Source: Mycobacterium sp. EPa45
GTDB lineage: Bacteria > Actinomycetota > Actinomycetes > Mycobacteriales > Mycobacteriaceae
Direction of reading: 5' to 3'
Assembly: GCF_001021385.1 (NCBI RefSeq)
Contig: NZ_CP011773.1
Coordinates: 1,798,001 to 1,862,000, forward strand
DNA length: 64,000 nucleotides
A program made the translations under genes and the position numbers. The notes beneath the pieces were generated by a model. That model saw only the letters and a list, made by a program, of their open reading frames with translations. It did not search any database and was not told where the DNA came from. Of this stretch, positions 7,808-16,950 are shown piece after piece; the stretch's first letter is position 1, and each line of letters begins with the position of its first letter.

Positions 7808-8967
7808 GGCAGTGCGGCCCCCAGAACGAGATTTGTCAGGCCGAGGGTGACGGGGTCGGTCGGGCTCCCTGACGCGCACGCGGCCGCGGCGCCGGGGACA
7901 TTGCGATCCTTGAGTCCTTCACAGATGGCGCCGGCCTGCGTCGGGGCGATCGACACCTGTGGGGGGATGTAGGTGACGTTGTGGGTGCCCCACGCGGGCT
8001 GGTAAATGTCGGCAATCCAGTTGCTGAACTGCGGCCACGAATTGATCATCGCGGTGATGGCCGGGATGTGTCGGTTGAGCAGATCGCGCAGCCCACCGAA
8101 GCGCGCGTCGAACTTCTCGTAAAACCGTGGCCCGAATCGGTTCAACGCCTCGATCAAGGTCGGCAGCAGGTGCGACACATTTGCCATCGCCGCGCCGAAG
8201 TTGTCCGACAAGCCCTCCATCAACTGGGTTGTGATCGGAAGGCTGCGGATCACCGAGGCGAAGCTGTCCCAGTTGTTGAGGAAATCGGAGGTGAGGATCT
8301 CACTGTTCTCGAACAGCTGGCGGTAGTCTGCATCGGCCTTGTACGGGTCGGCGAGCATGGTGCGCAGATTGCGCATCGTCTTGTTGATCCCGGGGCCGGT
8401 GCCCTGCAGCGATGTGCTCGCCGCGGTCAAGCTGTCATTGATCGCCTGCACGCCGGGCGCCGTGGATGGGTCCTGGCCCGGTTGCGATCCCAGAATCGCG
8501 TCGGTGAGACTGCCGATGGCGGAGAACGTCTCGCTGACGCTGATCGGCGTCTTGGTGGACCTGAGCTTGATGCACCCCGGGCCGGTGAATTTCGGTCCTC
8601 CGGTGTAGGGCTTGGTCAGCTCGATATGGCGGTCGGTGACGATCGACTGCGAGTAGGTGACCGCACCGACGTCGGCCGGCAGCACAAGGTCCGCGGGCAC
8701 GGTGAAGTCCACTTCGACGTGGTCTGGTTTGTTGACGATGGCGCTCATCGAGCCGATCTCGATACCCAGTAGCGCGACCTTGTTGCCCGGATAGAGTCCT
8801 ACCGCGTCGGTGAATTCAGCGCACATCGCCCGGGTGGGGTTGATTTTGGGCGTCAGGACTTTGACACTGACGACGACCGCCACCGCGAGGACGGTGAGGA
8901 TCACACCGACCACCGCGATGCCGCGCCGCGACCGTAGCCGCGCGCCGATACTCGATGTCCCCGCCAT
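7804..8967 (-). CDS. mceD: Mce family protein, MceD position
   Basis: 387 residues: an N-terminal membrane anchor (about 16-36), one Mce/MlaD domain with L-Y-P-G-N-K-V-A-L-L-G-I-E-I-G, a long alpha-helical needle region and a C-terminal segment with paired cysteines (A-I-C-E-G and A-A-C-A-S). It starts at ATG 8967, one nucleotide after the mceC stop. It is the fourth subunit in the predicted Mce1-6 hexamer. Confidence 0.92.
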   Translation of the reverse strand: MAGTSSIGARLRSRRGIAVVGVILTVLAVAVVVSVKVLTPKINPTRAMCAEFTDAVGLYPGNKVALLGIEIGSMSAIVNKPDHVEVDFTVPADLVLPADVGAVTYSQSIVTDRHIELTKPYTGGPKFTGPGCIKLRSTKTPISVSETFSAIGSLTDAILGSQPGQDPSTAPGVQAINDSLTAASTSLQGTGPGINKTMRNLRTMLADPYKADADYRQLFENSEILTSDFLNNWDSFASVIRSLPITTQLMEGLSDNFGAAMANVSHLLPTLIEALNRFGPRFYEKFDARFGGLRDLLNRHIPAITAMINSWPQFSNWIADIYQPAWGTHNVTYIPPQVSIAPTQAGAICEGLKDRNVPGAAAACASGSPTDPVTLGLTNLVLGAALP

Positions 8968-8968
8968 G

Positions 8969-10018
8969 TCAGCAGGTCTTCATGATGTTGGGGAGACAGA
9001 GGTCCTGACCGGGTACCAGCCGGTTGTGCTGGTCGAAGGTGACGCCGTTCCCGCTGAGCATCGGGCCGATGATGTTGAGTGTCTGCCCCAGGCCGTCGAG
9101 GGCCATGCCCCACCGCTCGGGGTGGGCTGCCAGCGTGTCACTGATGTCTTCGATGCCCTCGGCGATCGGCATGACATCTTTGCCGTACCACATCGTGAGT
9201 CGGTCCAGGACCCGGGTCAATTCCTTGATCAGGCCGAAGAACTCGACGATGTCGACGGCCTTCGAGGTGTACATCCTGCCGAGGATGTCGAACTGCTCGA
9301 AGAGCGCGATGAGCTGTGCGCGCCCGGCGGTCATGGCCCGCAGCCCGTCGTTGACGAAGTCGAGGCCGCGGTGAAAGTCGGCCGTGGACTTGCTCATCGA
9401 TTCGGTCAACTTGTCCGCAGACTGGAGCAGGTTGCGCACGGCGTCGGGATACCTGTTGGCCGCGTTGGCGACTTGAGCGAAGGTGTCGTGAATGACCTGG
9501 CCGTCGACTTCCTTCACCACCGGGGTTGCTGCCTGGATGATGTCGTTGACCTCGAACGGCAACGAGACGCGCTGCGGTGGAATCCCGTTGCGGCCCAGCG
9601 GTACCGTGCCCTTCGGATCGAGCGCCACGTAGTGGCCGCCCAGCGGCGTGAGCAGTTTTATGTCCAGCGTGGAGTCCGAGCCGACCTTCACCGAGTTCTC
9701 GACGTCGAACTTCATCTCCACCAGGGCACCGTCGAGGCGCACGCTGGTGACTTTGCCGACCGCGATGCCCGCGACCCGGACCTGATCACCGGCGCGCAAC
9801 CCGGCGGAGTTGGGCAGGTGCGCGGTATAGCCGGCCTCGTCCGCCGGATTCAGGTACGCCATTGCAGTGCCGGCCAGTGAGGCCAGGATGACGGCGACGC
9901 CGATGAGACCGTTTCGGCGGTTGCGCCTGGCGGTGGCGCGTTCGTCGCGCGCACCCTGCCGTCCACCGATCTTGGCGCGCAGGGTGGTGAGGTGTTTGTC
10001 CAGTTCCACTACCGGCAC
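8969..10018 (-). CDS. mceC: Mce family protein, MceC position
   Basis: 349 residues with a basic cytoplasmic N-terminus (about 35 residues, R-R-N-R-R-N), one transmembrane helix, an Mce/MlaD domain (A-G-D-Q-V-R-V-A-G-I-A-V-G-K-V) and a helical C-terminal part ending in Cys. GTG 10018 overlaps mceB by 10 nt; a second in-frame GTG three codons later is also possible. It is the third of six Mce subunits in the operon. Confidence 0.91.
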   Translation of the reverse strand: MPVVELDKHLTTLRAKIGGRQGARDERATARRNRRNGLIGVAVILASLAGTAMAYLNPADEAGYTAHLPNSAGLRAGDQVRVAGIAVGKVTSVRLDGALVEMKFDVENSVKVGSDSTLDIKLLTPLGGHYVALDPKGTVPLGRNGIPPQRVSLPFEVNDIIQAATPVVKEVDGQVIHDTFAQVANAANRYPDAVRNLLQSADKLTESMSKSTADFHRGLDFVNDGLRAMTAGRAQLIALFEQFDILGRMYTSKAVDIVEFFGLIKELTRVLDRLTMWYGKDVMPIAEGIEDISDTLAAHPERWGMALDGLGQTLNIIGPMLSGNGVTFDQHNRLVPGQDLCLPNIMKTC

Positions 10019-11019
10019 ACCACCAGGTTCTGTTGCGCGAACGACACCTCGCCGATCCCGGGCAGCGTGACTTCGCCCCGGGAGCAGGAAAACGTTGGGG
10101 TGGCGGGTTGTTCGTCAACCAGCCAGTCCCGCATGCCTTGGATCAACGACGGCGCCAGCGACAGGCCCGCGATGATCGTCGGGGTCTGGGGCCACATCCG
10201 GCTGCTCAGGTCGTAGAGCGGACCGGTCGTACCGTCGAAGGTGTGCTCGAAATATTGCATGACGTGGGTGGTGCTCCGCAGGACGGGCAGTCCACTATCC
10301 AGTGATTGCCGGAATTCCTCAGCCTTGGAGCCGAATTGGGCGAGTACCTGATTGAGCTGGGAGATGAGCTGGAACAGCTGGCCCGATTTGCCGCCCAGAT
10401 CCTGGGAGATCGCGCTGAGGTTGCGGATCATGGTTGTGATCACCATCTGGCGATCGACCGCCAACTTGGAGATCTCGTCGAGGTCGTGAAGGAACGGGCC
10501 GATACCCGATTCGTCGCCCTGGATCAGTCGCAACAGGTTCTCGCCCAACAGGTTGAATTGAGCGGGGTCGAGAGTCTGGAAGATGGGCTGGAACCCGTTG
10601 AACAGCTTGGCCACATCGAACGACGGGATGGTTTGTCCGATAGGAATGGTGCCGCCGTCTGGCAACCGGTTGGCGGACTTGGCGGGTTGAACGAGTTCCA
10701 CATAGCGCTGACCGATCAAAGTTTGGTACCGCACCGCGGCGACGGTGTTGGTGTACACCGGATGGTCGGCCTGGGCGGTGAAATCGACCTTGGCGACTCG
10801 CCCGTCGAGCCGGATGGTCTGCACCTTGCCAACCTGAACTCCGGAGATGCGTACGTCGTCACCGACGTAGAGGCCCGACACGTCGGAGAACGTCGCCGTG
10901 TAGCGGGACAGTGATCCGGTCACCGGACTGCGCAGGGCGGTCAGCACGATGAGTGTGCACACGACTGCGACCGCGGTGAAGATCGTCAGCCAGAACACGG
11001 ATTTGGTAACGCTTCTCAT
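10009..11019 (-). CDS. mceB: Mce family protein, MceB position
   Basis: 336 residues: an N-terminal transmembrane helix (about 9-27), an Mce/MlaD domain (L-Y-V-G-D-D-V-R-I-S-G-V-Q-V-G-K-V) and a long helical region. The C-terminus has two cysteines (F-S-C-S-R-G and L-V-V-C-R). ATG 11019 overlaps the mceA stop by 4 nt. It is the second Mce subunit of the operon. Confidence 0.92.
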   Translation of the reverse strand: MRSVTKSVFWLTIFTAVAVVCTLIVLTALRSPVTGSLSRYTATFSDVSGLYVGDDVRISGVQVGKVQTIRLDGRVAKVDFTAQADHPVYTNTVAAVRYQTLIGQRYVELVQPAKSANRLPDGGTIPIGQTIPSFDVAKLFNGFQPIFQTLDPAQFNLLGENLLRLIQGDESGIGPFLHDLDEISKLAVDRQMVITTMIRNLSAISQDLGGKSGQLFQLISQLNQVLAQFGSKAEEFRQSLDSGLPVLRSTTHVMQYFEHTFDGTTGPLYDLSSRMWPQTPTIIAGLSLAPSLIQGMRDWLVDEQPATPTFSCSRGEVTLPGIGEVSFAQQNLVVCR

Positions 11020-12062
11020 CGGCCACCACCCTGCGCGGGCGCGGGAGCCTCGGCGGGCAGGGCCGCCGCCAGCCCCGGCATGGTGTCCAGGGTCAGTTCG
11101 AGATTCAGTCGGACCTTGCCGTTGATGATCGGAAAGGCAGCGCTGGTGCGGTCCAAGAGACCGGAGATGCGGTCGTAGGCCGGCGACATGCTCCCGTACA
11201 TGTATGCGTACGGCACAAAAACACTCATGATTCCGCCGAACAGCGGCACGAGCCACGTCATGTGCTTGGCGAAGATCCCATCGGTGGTGAAGAGCAGCTT
11301 GGCCAGCTGATCCATGATCAGATTCATCCGATCCACCCCGTCGGGGTGTGCCAGGAAGTCCATGCCGTTGAGCAGGTCGTAGGCCAAGCTGACGAGCGGG
11401 ACGGCGTCGCTGACCCCGTTGACCACCGAGGCGAGTACCGAAAGTGACTGCGAGAAGGGCACTTTCTGCGAGTCGGTGAGCATCTTGATCAGATCGAAGT
11501 AGGAGCGGGTGACCGGCTCGGTGAGGTCGGCGTGCTTGCGCACTATCGAGATGATGTGGTCGATATCGGGGGAGTCCATGATTCGGCCGAACTTTTGCCC
11601 CTGCCGCAGCAGTCCGGTGATGGACGCCGACTTGACGTTCGTGTCCACCGTCAGCGTTTGGTCCGGGGCCAGTCGCTGGCCGGTTCCGCTGCTGACCAGT
11701 TCGACCGCGGCGAGCCCAAAAGTGTTGGAGGACGTGAAGTTCGCGGTGGTATCAGCCGCCAGGGCGGCCGCCTGACGCGGCTCCAGCTCGAGGGTGATCT
11801 TCTGCTTGTTGAACCCGGCCGACTGCAGTGTTTTCACCGAACCGATGGTCAGGCCGCGAAACTTCACCTCCGCGCCGGGCGTCAGCCCTTCACCCAGTTT
11901 GTCGGCCATCACCGTGAGTTTGAACGTGTCGGCGTATCCGCCGGTACCGAGTTGATAGAGCACGGTGCCCGCGACGATCAGCACGATCGCGGCGATGAGA
12001 CCGCGGATGCGCAGTGCGCGCGAACTAGCCCTGCGCCCTCCCTGGTCGGCAGCTGCAAACAT
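11016..12062 (-). CDS. mceA: Mce family protein, MceA position
   Basis: 348 residues with an N-terminal membrane anchor (about 20-40) and an Mce/MlaD domain with L-T-P-G-A-E-V-K-F-R-G-L-T-I-G-S-V. A helical region and an Ala/Pro-rich tail follow. The start ATG 12062 lies 3 nt after the yrbEB stop. Position right after the two permease genes is the standard mceA place. It lacks the extended C-terminal domain seen in some MceA proteins. Confidence 0.92.
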   Translation of the reverse strand: MFAAADQGGRRASSRALRIRGLIAAIVLIVAGTVLYQLGTGGYADTFKLTVMADKLGEGLTPGAEVKFRGLTIGSVKTLQSAGFNKQKITLELEPRQAAALAADTTANFTSSNTFGLAAVELVSSGTGQRLAPDQTLTVDTNVKSASITGLLRQGQKFGRIMDSPDIDHIISIVRKHADLTEPVTRSYFDLIKMLTDSQKVPFSQSLSVLASVVNGVSDAVPLVSLAYDLLNGMDFLAHPDGVDRMNLIMDQLAKLLFTTDGIFAKHMTWLVPLFGGIMSVFVPYAYMYGSMSPAYDRISGLLDRTSAAFPIINGKVRLNLELTLDTMPGLAAALPAEAPAPAQGGGR

Positions 12063-12065
12063 GCC

Positions 12066-12935
12066 CTATCCCGAGATCCGGATCCCGGCGCTGTTGCCCC
12101 AGAACAGCAGCGTCAGAACCATATCCGCGGCGACGACGGTGACGATGCTGGCGCGGATGGCTCGTCCCGACGCGCGTCCGACGCCTTCGGGTCCGCCGAC
12201 GGCGTAGTAGCCCTGATAGCCGTGGATGGCGATGATCAGTGTCACGAAGATGACGGCTTTGAGTACCGAGAACACCACGTCCGATGGCTGGATGAAGGAG
12301 TCGAAGTAGTGGTAGTAGGTGCCCGACGACTGACCGTGCATCACGTTGACCACCAGCGCGCAGGACACGTAGCTCAGCGCCAGCGTCACCACGTAGAGCG
12401 GAATGATCGTCAGCATCCCGGCGATCACCCGGGTGGTCACCACGAACGGAATCGACCGAATTCCCAACGCTTCCAGCGCGTCGATCTCCTCGGAGATCCG
12501 CATGGCACCGATCTCGGCGGTCATGCGGCAGCCGGCCTGGGCGGCGAAGCCGATCCCGGCGATCATCGGCGCCATCTCTCGGGTGTTGGCGTACGCGGAG
12601 ACGAATCCGGTCAGGGGGCCCATCCCGACCATGTCCAGCGCGCCGTAGCCCTCGATCCCCACCGAGCCGCCGACCGCTGCACCCATGAAGATCAGCACGC
12701 CGATGGTGCCGCCACCGACGATCAGCGAGCCGTTGCCCCACATCACGTCGACCAGCAGCACTCCGGTCTGATGCCGGTAGTGCTTGAGCGTGTGTGGGAT
12801 CGCACCGAGCACCTGTGCCAGGAAGCTGACCTGATGCCCGAGGCGCTGCAACAGCGAATCGCCTTGGCCGGCGACCCACAACGGAGCCCGCAGAACAGAC
12901 GGCACGTGGCGAGACGGTGCTGACACCCGGGCCAT
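12066..12935 (-). CDS. yrbEB: MlaE/YrbE-type ABC permease, YrbEB position
   Basis: 289 residues of the MlaE permease family with about five to six membrane segments. The conserved cytoplasmic helix (I-S-E-E-I-D-A-L-E-A-L-G-I) contacts the ATPase subunit. With YrbEA it forms the inner-membrane channel at the base of the Mce tunnel. ATG 12935 shares one base with the yrbEA stop (TGATG). No MlaF/MceG ATPase is encoded nearby, which is usual, since one shared MceG serves several mce operons. Confidence 0.93.
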   Translation of the reverse strand: MARVSAPSRHVPSVLRAPLWVAGQGDSLLQRLGHQVSFLAQVLGAIPHTLKHYRHQTGVLLVDVMWGNGSLIVGGGTIGVLIFMGAAVGGSVGIEGYGALDMVGMGPLTGFVSAYANTREMAPMIAGIGFAAQAGCRMTAEIGAMRISEEIDALEALGIRSIPFVVTTRVIAGMLTIIPLYVVTLALSYVSCALVVNVMHGQSSGTYYHYFDSFIQPSDVVFSVLKAVIFVTLIIAIHGYQGYYAVGGPEGVGRASGRAIRASIVTVVAADMVLTLLFWGNSAGIRISG

Positions 12936-13954
12936 CAGCCCATCCTCAGTGGCATCGACATCGAGACACCCTGCGTGATGATCAGATTGAGGACGAACAC
13001 CGCGACAACGCCGATGACCACGGCGGCGTTGACGGCGTCGGCCACACCGCGCGCTCCGCCTTTGGCCTCGAGGCCGCGCTGACATGCCACCAGGATCACG
13101 ACCACCCCGAACAGCCAGGTCTTCACCATGGCCACGACGACATCGTTGACGCTGGCAAACGAGGCGAACGAGGCGATGTAGCTGCCCGGTGTGCCGGACT
13201 GGAACCCGACGTTGATCGCGTATCCCGCCGCCAAGCCCATGAAGATGATGAAGGCGCACAACACCGGTGCCACAAACACGATCGCTGCGAGGCGGGGGGT
13301 GACCAATCGCTGCACCGGGTCGACGCCCATGACCCGGAGCGCGTCCACCTCCTCGCGGATGGTCCGGGCGCCGAGATCAGTGGCCACCGCCGAGCCGGCC
13401 GCCCCGCCGAGCAGTAGGGCGGCCACCATCGGCGCGCCCTGGCGGATCACACCGAGACCACCGGCCGCACCCGACACCGAGGAAGCTCCGACCTGCTGAA
13501 TGAAATTGCCAACCTGCACGGCCACGATGACGCCGAACGGAATGGACACCAGTAGTGCCGGAATCGCCGTGACGCTGATGATGAACCACGCCTGGTTGAC
13601 CGTGTCCCGCCACGGGTGGCGCAGCCGGATCAGGTCGGCGACGAGGAAGCCGAAGGCCTGCGCGCCGAGGCCGAAGAACCGGCCCAGCGTCTGCAACGAC
13701 GAATCGGTTCGGGACAGGAGGCGACGGAAGGGTCTGCTCAATATCTCGGCGACCTGGCGGCCCAGCGGTGCTTCGCCGGTGTCCGGGGGATCGACCGGCG
13801 TCTCGGACGTGGCGGGTGCCGCCGGTACGTCATCGCAGACGTGTGCGCCGTTGGTGGTGATGCTCAGTGCGTCGATGTCGACGCAAGCCAGATCGGTGCT
13901 CTCCGTCTCGATCGTTGCTTGAGCCGCGGTCGCGTCATCGACACCTGCGGTCAA
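12935..13954 (-). CDS. yrbEA: MlaE/YrbE-type ABC permease with long N-terminal extension, YrbEA position
   Basis: 339 residues, longer than the usual 250-290 of YrbEA proteins. The first 85 or so residues are acidic and low in complexity (Asp, Thr, Pro, Ala), then an amphipathic helix and the MlaE permease core with I-R-E-E-V-D-A-L-R-V-M-G-V. A TTG start at 13954 is supported by AAGGAGGTG eight bases upstream, one of the best ribosome-binding sites in the window. It is the first gene of the mce operon, with the promoter expected in 13955-14568. Confidence 0.9.
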   Translation of the reverse strand: MTAGVDDATAAQATIETESTDLACVDIDALSITTNGAHVCDDVPAAPATSETPVDPPDTGEAPLGRQVAEILSRPFRRLLSRTDSSLQTLGRFFGLGAQAFGFLVADLIRLRHPWRDTVNQAWFIISVTAIPALLVSIPFGVIVAVQVGNFIQQVGASSVSGAAGGLGVIRQGAPMVAALLLGGAAGSAVATDLGARTIREEVDALRVMGVDPVQRLVTPRLAAIVFVAPVLCAFIIFMGLAAGYAINVGFQSGTPGSYIASFASFASVNDVVVAMVKTWLFGVVVILVACQRGLEAKGGARGVADAVNAAVVIGVVAVFVLNLIITQGVSMSMPLRMG

Positions 13955-14568
13955 CGGCAGGCACCTCCTTAATCGCTGGTACGACCAGTTCCCCCAGCAA
14001 AGTTCGAGCTTGGTTGTCGTGCGTTTACCAGCGGTCCGAGTACGTGGGTTGTACCAGCGGCGGCACGCCTGTGTTCACGGAAAGAAGGTCAGTGTGATGT
14101 ACGCCACAATCGAACGTCAAGGGCTGGCGGCGCGGCGACGCAAAGGCGAAAGCGGGTCATCGGTTGCGGAAGGGTCAATAACGTGCACCGATGGGGTTCG
14201 GAATGGTTGGCTCGGGTAAGTTCGCAGGACTGGCCATGCTTTGGGGCTAGAACCGGCGCGTTCCAAGCACTGCGGGCATGGTTCAGATGCCTGGGAAATG
14301 CACAGGAATTTGCCAGCGTGTCAAAATCTTGCGGCGGCCCAAGGCCAGTCGCGCTGCGGCCATGGCCTAGACCGTTGGGGTCGGCCCCGCCGCCGGGCGG
14401 CGGTAGCGGACACCGCCGTGTTCACATTTCGCGCGAGGGTAGCGAGCAGGCTGTCCCGGCAAATACCGCTACGAGCGGGTGCGATTGTCTGTCAGATCGC
14501 CAAAGTCCGGCGAAGACGAACGCACCTGCACTAGGGTTCGTGCAAGTTAGACCGACTAGGTGGGAGTC
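13955..14568. other. Divergent control region between the mce operon and the biosynthetic cluster
   Basis: About 610 bp separating two divergent transcription units. The mce-proximal part holds three copies of a TACCAGCG-like motif (13974-14060). A 40-codon frame at 14097-14219 has an AAGAAGG-type ribosome-binding motif but no recognisable product. A GC-only palindrome lies near 14389-14405. The cluster-proximal end, just before 14569, has a possible TTAGAC -10-like sequence. I find no further gene. Confidence 0.55.
13974..14060. promoter_or_regulatory. Three TACCAGCG-type repeats (putative operators)
   Basis: CGCTGGTACGACC at 13974-13986 is the near reverse complement of GGTTGTACCAGCG at 14047-14059, and TACCAGCGG also occurs at 14026-14034. 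One inverted and two direct copies within 87 bp, starting right behind the yrbEA ribosome-binding site, suggest a regulator-binding array controlling the mce operon. Found by eye; the regulator is unknown. Confidence 0.4.
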
Positions 14569-14637
14569 ATGGCGAGCGCTGTTTCTGGACACGTGCCCGG
14601 GGCCACCGCGCTCGAACGACATGCCGGTCAACTCTGA
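14569..14637 (+). CDS. Possible 22-codon leader peptide ahead of the ThDP gene
   Basis: ATG 14569 follows GGTGGGAG at close spacing and opens 22 codons ending in TGA at 14635-14637, overlapping the first codons of the ThDP enzyme (ATG 14621), which has no ribosome-binding site of its own. Reading the leader could deliver ribosomes to the downstream start. The peptide resembles nothing I know. It could be chance. Confidence 0.35.
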   Translation: MASAVSGHVPGATALERHAGQL

Positions 14638-16279
14638 GCGCAACGGCGTAGAGGATGGGCGCACGCGAGTAGTCGACTACATCGCCGAACACCTCGTACG
14701 CCGCGGCGTTCGCCATGTGTTCGGCGTGGACGGCGCCAACATCGAGGACTTTTACGATGCCGTCCACGGCTGCTCGGACCTCACCGCTGTGGTGGCCAAG
14801 CATGAGTTCTCCGCCGCGGCCATGGCCGATGCCTACAGCCGCGCCGTTGCCGGCCTCGGCGTCGTCGTCGCGACGTCCGGCGGTGGAGCCCTCAACACCA
14901 TCCCGGGACTGGGAGAGTCGCTGGCCAGCCGGGTGCCGGTGCTGGCGCTGATCGGCCAGCCGTCGACGACATCGGACGGCGGCGGATCGTTCCAGGACAC
15001 CAGCGGCGTCAACGGAGCGCTGCCCGGGGAAGCGTTGTTCGCAGCGGTCGCCGTCCACTGCGAACGGGTGCTGACCCCGGCCGACATCCTGACCGCGCTG
15101 CCCAGGGCGGTCTCGGCCGCGACGAGTATCGGCGGGCCCGCAGTTCTCCTGCTGCCCAAGGACATCCAGCAGGCAGTCGTCGATGCGGAGGGTGACGGCC
15201 CCGTCCAGGACGTGCCTCGCATGGTCGGAGACCTCACCGCGCTGGTGCAACTGCTGCGCAACACCGATGGCCCGGTGACGATCATCGCCGGGGACCAGGT
15301 GGCCCGCGACGACGCCCGCGCCGAACTGGAGGCGCTGCGTGCGGTGCTGCAGGCGACCGTGGCCACGGCGCCCGACGCGAAGGATGTCGCTCCGGCAGCG
15401 TTGGGCGTCGCCGGCGTGATGGGTCATCCGGAAGTGGCTGCCGCGGTGTCGGACAGCGCGCTGTGTCTCGTGGTGGGCACCCGGCTTCCGCTGATGGCCC
15501 GTGGCGGTCTGGACGCGACGCTCGGTTCGATACCGATCGCCTCGATCGGTGCGGGAATTCCGTATCTCCCGAGCGCCCACGTCGAGAGTCACGATCTACG
15601 CACCGCGCTGAGCCGGTTGGCCGCGGCGTTGGCCGACGTGACTCGGGCGCCGGCCCGGCATCGCGCGCAGGGCGAGTTGAGCCCTCCCGCGCATGCGGGC
15701 GTTGGCGTGCGTTACCGCGAGGCGATGCGTGTGCTGGACGCGCTGCTGCCGCACGAGGTCGACATCGTCGTGGACGCGGGCAACATCGGCGCGGCCGCAA
15801 TCCACTGGCTGCCTGCGCGACGCGACGGCCGCTTCCTGGTGGCCCTCGGCATGGGCGGCATGGGTTACAGCTTTGGCGCCGGTATCGGGATGACGTTCGC
15901 CCGGGGACGTCGCACCGTCGTGATCGCCGGTGATGGAGCATTCTTCATGCACGGCATGGAAATTCACACCGCGCTGCATTATCGACTGCCGGTGACCTTC
16001 GTGTTGTTCGACAACCACGCGCATGCCATGTGCGTCACCCGCGAGCAGCTGTTCTATGGCGATCGCTATAGCTACAACCGGTTCGGTTCCAGCCGGCTCG
16101 GGGCGGGGCTCTCGGCCATGTTCCCCGCCTTGGCGTCGGCGGATGTCACCGATATCGGCGAACTCGGCGTGGCGATCAAGGCGGCGCTGGACGTCGACGG
16201 CCCGTCCGTGGTGTCGGTGGAGTGCTCGGCCGACGAAATCCCGCCCTTCACAGCCTTTTTAGATCTGGGAGACAGCTGA
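14621..16279 (+). CDS. ThDP-dependent acetolactate-synthase-like carboligase/decarboxylase
   Basis: 552 residues in the three-domain order of ThDP enzymes: PYR domain with the cofactor-activating Glu (K-H-E, E62), a central domain, and a PP domain with the G-D-G motif at 437-439 and Asn at 465 (F-D-N-H). Family members decarboxylate a 2-keto acid and may join the resulting aldehyde equivalent to a second acceptor. In carbazole pathways of Streptomyces an enzyme of this type (NzsH) makes an acyloin from indolepyruvate and pyruvate, as I recall. It heads a nine-gene run and its stop overlaps the next start (TGATG). An upstream extension of the frame to 14183 looks non-coding. Simple acetolactate synthase is unlikely in this context. 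Confidence 0.88.
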   Translation: MPVNSERNGVEDGRTRVVDYIAEHLVRRGVRHVFGVDGANIEDFYDAVHGCSDLTAVVAKHEFSAAAMADAYSRAVAGLGVVVATSGGGALNTIPGLGESLASRVPVLALIGQPSTTSDGGGSFQDTSGVNGALPGEALFAAVAVHCERVLTPADILTALPRAVSAATSIGGPAVLLLPKDIQQAVVDAEGDGPVQDVPRMVGDLTALVQLLRNTDGPVTIIAGDQVARDDARAELEALRAVLQATVATAPDAKDVAPAALGVAGVMGHPEVAAAVSDSALCLVVGTRLPLMARGGLDATLGSIPIASIGAGIPYLPSAHVESHDLRTALSRLAAALADVTRAPARHRAQGELSPPAHAGVGVRYREAMRVLDALLPHEVDIVVDAGNIGAAAIHWLPARRDGRFLVALGMGGMGYSFGAGIGMTFARGRRTVVIAGDGAFFMHGMEIHTALHYRLPVTFVLFDNHAHAMCVTREQLFYGDRYSYNRFGSSRLGAGLSAMFPALASADVTDIGELGVAIKAALDVDGPSVVSVECSADEIPPFTAFLDLGDS

Positions 16280-16950
16280 TGACACTACCCGCGCTGGCGG
16301 ACATCACCGCACACCACGGTGGCGCAGAACCGATTCCGGGACTGATGCGCATCGAGACGTCGCCCAGGGAAAAGGCGACTCCGATCCTCATGGAAATGAT
16401 CCACGCGGTCTATCCGCACGACGAGGTGTTCGGTGAATACTGCACCGTCAACGACTTCGTCGACTGCCCACCCGACGACCTCTTCGACTACTTGGCTGAC
16501 ACCCGCTCATTGGAGGAATGGACCTACAGCCTGAGGGGTTTCACTCGCACCGAGGAGGACGGCCTCTGGCTGGCCTACGACCGCCTGGGTACCGAGACCG
16601 AAATCTACACCCGTACCGTCGCCAATCGCGAAGCCCGCACGGTGGATTACCACTGCGCCTGGGATCAGGGACGGCACCTGTGGATGGTCTACCTGATGCG
16701 GGTCGTGGACGCGCAGACGGTGTTCAACAAACCGGGCTCGGTCGTGTTGTGGACCAACTGCCACCACCCGTTCTACGACGACAACCCGTATCCGGAAGCC
16801 GCCCCGCCGGAGCGGCCGGTCTGGGTGGGTGACTTCTGGGACATGTTCGGCGCCGGGCACCTTCTGGAGTTGAAGAATCTCAAGGCAATTGCGGAGTACC
16901 GCCACCGCAACGGACTGCCGATCACCCCGGACTGGATGCGCGAGTCATGA
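16279..16950 (+). CDS. SRPBCC/START-like protein, putative cyclase
   Basis: 223 residues. A roughly 45-residue N-terminal segment is followed by a pattern typical of SRPBCC (Bet v 1-like) proteins: V-N-D-F-V-D-C-P-P-D-D-L-F-D-Y-L-A-D, then W at the S-L-E-E-W turn and alternating beta strands. SRPBCC proteins bind hydrophobic ligands in a deep cavity and include polyketide aromatase/cyclases. Sandwiched between the ThDP and KAS III genes with overlapping starts, it matches the position of the ring-closing enzymes (CqsB2/NzsI type) in carbazole clusters. His and Cys near W-T-N-C-H-H-P-F could line the cavity. The assignment as cyclase is inference. Confidence 0.7.
   Translation: MTLPALADITAHHGGAEPIPGLMRIETSPREKATPILMEMIHAVYPHDEVFGEYCTVNDFVDCPPDDLFDYLADTRSLEEWTYSLRGFTRTEEDGLWLAYDRLGTETEIYTRTVANREARTVDYHCAWDQGRHLWMVYLMRVVDAQTVFNKPGSVVLWTNCHHPFYDDNPYPEAAPPERPVWVGDFWDMFGAGHLLELKNLKAIAEYRHRNGLPITPDWMRES

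Noticed and set aside
14097..14219. 40-codon frame with an AAGAAGG-type ribosome-binding motif in the mce/cluster control region
   Set aside because: No recognisable product and composition like surrounding non-coding DNA; mentioned in the region entry but not called as a gene.
14389..14405. GC-only palindrome CCGCCGCC-G-GGCGGCGG
   Set aside because: Simple CCG/CGG sequence is expected by chance in DNA of this composition.
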